DNA of 64,000 nt from assembly GCA_023078685.1 (NCBI GenBank), contig JALGAS010000005.1, forward strand, positions 1,922,001 to 1,986,000, written 5' to 3'. The DNA comes from Neopestalotiopsis rosae (lineage: Eukaryota; Ascomycota; Sordariomycetes; Amphisphaeriales; Sporocadaceae). The notes under the pieces were generated by a model that was not told where the DNA came from, did not search any database, and was given only the letters and a program-made list of their open reading frames with translations. The position numbers and the translations under genes were made by a program. Below are positions 60,401 to 64,000 of the stretch, one piece after another; the first letter of the stretch is position 1, and each line of letters starts with the position of its first letter.

Positions 60401-60898
60401 GGGCCGATTGTCGACATGGGTGCAGGATTCAGTTCACGTCAAAAGAGCATAGGTAGTCTATGGAGAAGATACAGGTCGGTATCCACTCCACCAAGAGCCG
60501 GGCTGCCTTTTGCCTACCTTGCCTCCATGGATCTTGAGATACATTACACACATACCTTACAAAGGCAGTACTTAGTTTTCTTTTTTCCTACAGTCGGCTG
60601 TTGGATCGGCGTCTCTATAAACATACCTCTTCATCCTCCATTCCTTCTCCTTCTCAACCCGAGAGCCAATCCTGCGAGTTCTATTCTATTTGTATAACTC
60701 CAACCCACGACAGCATTCGGCATCACTTGAAACAAAAGACGACGTACCTTCACAGCATTCCATAGACCCCACGACAAGCTGTTTTCTCTCTCTTTGACCT
60801 ATACTGGTTCTGGCCCCGATCATAAAGCACTGTACTCGGCCCCAGACTTGAGCTATAACACTCTCGAGTCCGTCTCGAGGTTACAACTGCAGACAAAC
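48426..60898. other. 12.5-kb gene-poor region between two regulator genes
   Basis: I found no complete gene, transposase, reverse transcriptase, tRNA or rRNA. Base composition is ordinary rather than strongly AT-rich, so heavy repeat-induced point mutation is not evident. The longest frames (56548-56120 minus, 142 codons; 58065-57865 minus, 66 codons) lack motifs. Local repeats occur at 52445-52467 and 54683-54798. GGTAGGTA/TACCTACC motifs cluster at 55290-59790. The final 1-2 kb is presumably promoter and leader of the Myb-like gene. Confidence 0.5.
54700..54798. repeat. Imperfect tandem duplication, 55-bp period
   Basis: Two diverged copies begin at 54700 and 54755, sharing the core TCAAAATCCGAC-AATCAAA and then a purine-rich part ending AGCGGA. 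An 8-bp CGAGTGT-type repeat directly precedes them. Confidence 0.8.
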
Positions 60899-62745
60899 AT
60901 GGGCGGTCTCTCGTACGAACAGCAGTCATCTGGTCATCACAATCAGGACCATCTGCCATCCGAGGACACCCTCCCACTCCGTGCCTACTCGGCTGCCACC
61001 ACTACGGCGGGTGCCTGTTCTTCACCCACCACAACTACAATATATTCAACTGTAAGTAAATTCCCCTCTCTCAAGGGCGACGGGGATCGCTCATCGTGTT
61101 CACAATAGATTGCTCCATTCAACTACAACGCTCCATACGATTCATCGCTACCTACGCCTGTGTCTGTTGCTGGTTCGCCTTCGTTATCAGACAACGCATC
61201 AGTGAAGATGGTACACTCATTGAGCAACCCAGGGAGCACCTCCCAACAGCCCACACCTCCTAGCACTTCCCGTTCGAGTACTGCGGATTGGTATGGTAAT
61301 GCTCCAAACCATTCCATTATCCATAGCACTCAGCCATCATCTCCATTAACGCACCACGCTGCGTCTGATCTACTTAGACTTCACGGGCTTGACGGCCCAC
61401 AGTCACCACCGCCACAACAAGTTATTCCCGTCTCGAGCGTAGAGAACTATTACGGCCACTACGGTGTTTCTGGCCCAGATCCTCAAGATGACATGTCTCC
61501 TCCAATGGCATCAGCGACACTCTTCTCAAGCGGCCCAAACATCAACCCATCAGCTTTGTTGAAAGGATATCATCAGATGGGTTCCAACTCCCATCTCCAC
61601 ATGGCACCAGCGCCGCCACAACTGCCACTTATGCACGGTTTGCACCATGGTCAAGGATCTCTAGGCCCTCACATTCCTCACATCGACCACCTTCATGGCC
61701 ATGATAGCTATGGCTTGGGACACGCTCCTCTCATACTAGGCGTAGAATCATCCTATAAGAGAGCAGCTAGACGCGGAGGCGCTAGGCGCAGCCAGCCGCC
61801 ACGGAAGCGTCAGCGTGGTAGGGCCGCAAGACAGGCACCTTATCATGGTCATGCTGATCGGGCTGGGTCAAAGTCTCCCGTGAGGCACATCAAGGAGGAG
61901 CGTGAGCCGCGCCAGGTTCTCCAACTTCGCCATGACAAGGATCGGCCTGAAGACCATTTTCTCTTCAGTTTGAGAGAGGATCTGATCAATGAAAAGGGCA
62001 AGGGCATGTGGGACAAGATTGCTGAAAGATACCACGAACGCTATGACAAGAAGGAACGCGCAGCTTTGCAAATGCAGCTTTCACGCGCAGTGTTGAAGCT
62101 GGCCATTTGGCCAGAGGATGAGGTATGTGACACTATAAACAAGACGGGTTTTCTCTTTGGCCTCAACCAATACTAACTTTGGTACAGGACCGAGCTCTCA
62201 TAGAGGCGATTGAAGAATACGACAAGCGTCGCTATATCGATATACTCAAGATCATGAAGGAGAAGAAGGGCTGCCGAGTATGGGACTGGAAGCCCGAGCA
62301 CATTGCCAAACGCCTGTCGGAGCTTGGCGAAGAAGAATACGATCCCGATCTCAAGCCAAAGAAGATTAGAAGAAGGCGCAAGGAGATCCAACGCGAGAAG
62401 GGGCAGCCAAACCTGTGGGCAGAGCCGAGCCCCCCATCAGCCGTGTATGACGAGCGAGGTCTAAGCCTGCAAACAAGGAACAACCTGTCGCCGGAAGAGG
62501 AAGAACGGTTGCTCGAAGCCTTTTTTGAACCAGAGAAAGAGTCTCCTGAAGAGAACCCCGATGCTATGGACCTTTCTGGGCCATATCCTGATTCGCGGCG
62601 AGCCAGTGCCCAGCAGGATCATCACAGCGAGCGTGTGGCAAAGCATGCTTGCGATCAAATGATTGCTCAACAACACAGCGAAGCCACGCCATATTATGAC
62701 AGCTCGTCTAGGGGCCAGCAAAACTATCCTCACCTGCCTGCATAG
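60899..62745 (+). CDS. Putative Myb/SANT-like regulatory protein, three exons
   Basis: Join 60899-61051, 61109-62122 and 62188-62745, 574 residues. The N-terminal 280 residues are Ser/Pro/His-rich and disordered, with a His-rich run (HLHM, HGLHHGQG, HIDHLHGHD). A basic patch (RRGGARRSQPPRKRQRGR) probably serves as a nuclear signal. Residues about 330-440 look folded: MWDKIAERYHERYDKKERAA, LKLAIWPEDED, then ALIEAIEEYDKRRY and GCRVWDWKPEHIAKRL, with spaced tryptophans as in Myb/SANT-type helical modules. A Lys/Arg run and an acidic C-terminal tail follow. Intron 2 (62123-62187) has perfect signals (GTATGT, TACTAAC, CAG); intron 1 (61052-61108, GTAAGT and TAG) lacks a clear branch. No other in-frame ATG lies upstream in exon 1. 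I do not recognise a named orthologue; DNA binding is inferred. Confidence 0.78.
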
Positions 62746-64000
62746 GCAAAAGGCGACCGTTCTTTCACTTTTCTTCTTCTTCTCTCTTTCTCTCTTGATG
62801 ATACCCCAACCATTTACTATCTGTCGATCTTGAAGGAAAAGCATTTCAATCTCTCTCGGTCTAGTGGTTTTAGATTTATGCCGGCAAACGGCTTGCGCGA
62901 TACCTTCTTTTTACACAATCATACCTGAGGTTTTGATCAGTCTGCATTTTGGATACTTTCGGGCATGTGGCGATTCGCAAGAATCAAGATGTTGCGCCAT
63001 GCACTTTTTTGTATATACTTAGCTCCATTCAACTTTTTCTCTTTATGTTACTTTTGGATATTCTTGGCTACAAATTTCGTACTCATTTTTGGCACATTTA
63101 CTGTAAGACATGGGTGCAGGCGGGAGTACAGGTCATGATCGGACAATGGAATACAAGTTTCTGTCAGATTTGTTGTATCAAGTTATGCTGATAAATCAAT
63201 TTCACGGCCACTTTCTGGAAACGGAAAATAAGCATTCTTTCTGACCATACTCAGATTGACACGCAAATGATAGCCAAGCCACCTTGGTAAGCCACCCCAG
63301 GAAAATGTATTTTGAACATCGTTGGATTTAGACACTGAGTCTCTTTTTCTTCGCAAAGTCCGGTTGCGGCTACGACAAAGACGTCCCAAGAGCGACGGGC
63401 CACCACGACATCACTCATAAACAGTCTATATTTATCATAAACAAAAAGAGGCACTCTGGCCGTTTACTACTGCAACTGCAAGGGAGGGGAGGGGACGCAT
63501 TTGCACTGCATAACGCGGCCTAAAAATGTTCAGAGAGAGTCTCCAGATTCAAAGTAACCATGCAGGCATCCGAGACGTGATAGGCTGCCTAGGTATGTAG
63601 AGTTTGGCTGTGCCCTCCACAAGCATACAGAGCCGATACGTACGGAGTCGTGTGTCTCCGCTTTTCAACATGATTTGTTCAATCACGTCTATCTTGCACA
63701 GAGGAAAAGCCCCATAGGGCTGGGAGTCAGTTGTGTTGAGTTTCCGGCCCCCATTTCCTCACCCCCTCCTTGTCCCATATGATATGTCCCCATGATAGGT
63801 GCGTGTATATTGATACGAAATGCGGTGTAGCGGGGAAATGGAAAGAGGAGAAAGAAGATTTGCTGTATTTCCCACACACCCTTGTGCAATTCATTCGCTA
63901 CGGAATGGAAATCTAGCCTGGGGGAGAGCAGCATCGGTGAAAGGGGAGAGGGGGGGGCCCCCTTGTCTTTTGACCCGAGAGACTGGTAAATTGCATGTCC
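62746..64000. other. 3' flank of the Myb-like gene, no further gene seen
   Basis: Pyrimidine-rich sequence directly after the stop suggests a 3' UTR. The rest holds only short frames without motifs. A gene may begin beyond the window end. Confidence 0.55.

Overview
This window is nuclear DNA of a filamentous ascomycete, most likely a Sordariomycete and possibly from the Hypocreales; I cannot name the species. Short introns (mostly 46-112 nt) have GTRNGT-type donors, CTAAC/CTGAC branch sites and YAG or AAG acceptors. The gene families are typical of the group: hybrid histidine kinase, PPZ phosphatase, SUR7 protein, Zn(II)2Cys6 factor and GH79 glucuronidase. Genes are widely spaced and monocistronic on both strands. 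I found no transposon, CRISPR, rRNA or prokaryotic operon. Exon coordinates are hand-built from splice signals and frame, without transcript data.

Layout. An intron-containing tRNA-Val(UAC) lies at 0.3-0.4 kb. A convergent pair of mitochondrial genes follows at 1-3.5 kb: ribosome recycling factor and an RGG-rich protein with a presequence. Next come NAD(P)-dependent succinate-semialdehyde dehydrogenase (4.0-5.7 kb, minus), a secreted GH79 beta-glucuronidase (7.5-9.2 kb, plus) and a four-TM membrane protein (9.7-10.6 kb, minus). After about 5.9 kb without recognised genes there is a 1505-residue hybrid histidine kinase (16.5-21.1 kb, plus). An isochorismatase-family hydrolase in five exons occupies 21.8-23.5 kb. 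A tiny two-exon gene at 25.1-25.3 kb (minus) encodes a predicted 60-residue secreted protein with a CC-x4-C motif. After another long gap come PPZ-type phosphatase (30.9-32.6 kb, minus), a SUR7-family protein (38.4-39.5 kb, plus), a CorA-like transporter-family protein in six exons (42.4-44.5 kb, plus) and a Zn(II)2Cys6 transcription factor (46.0-48.4 kb, plus). A 12.5-kb stretch without a recognisable gene separates this factor from a putative Myb/SANT-like regulator (60.9-62.7 kb, plus).

How the genes relate. I see no biosynthetic cluster or operon. A loose theme is sensing and cell-surface homeostasis: histidine kinase, PPZ phosphatase (ion homeostasis in yeasts), a SUR7 plasma-membrane protein, a CorA-like channel-family protein and two transcription factors. 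The regulatory genes have the longest upstream regions. The most interesting items are the small secreted cysteine-rich gene, an upstream ORF whose stop overlaps the kinase start codon (ATGA), a frame-preserving 51-nt intron inside the kinase receiver domain, and an abrupt rise in third-codon-position GC inside the glucuronidase gene.
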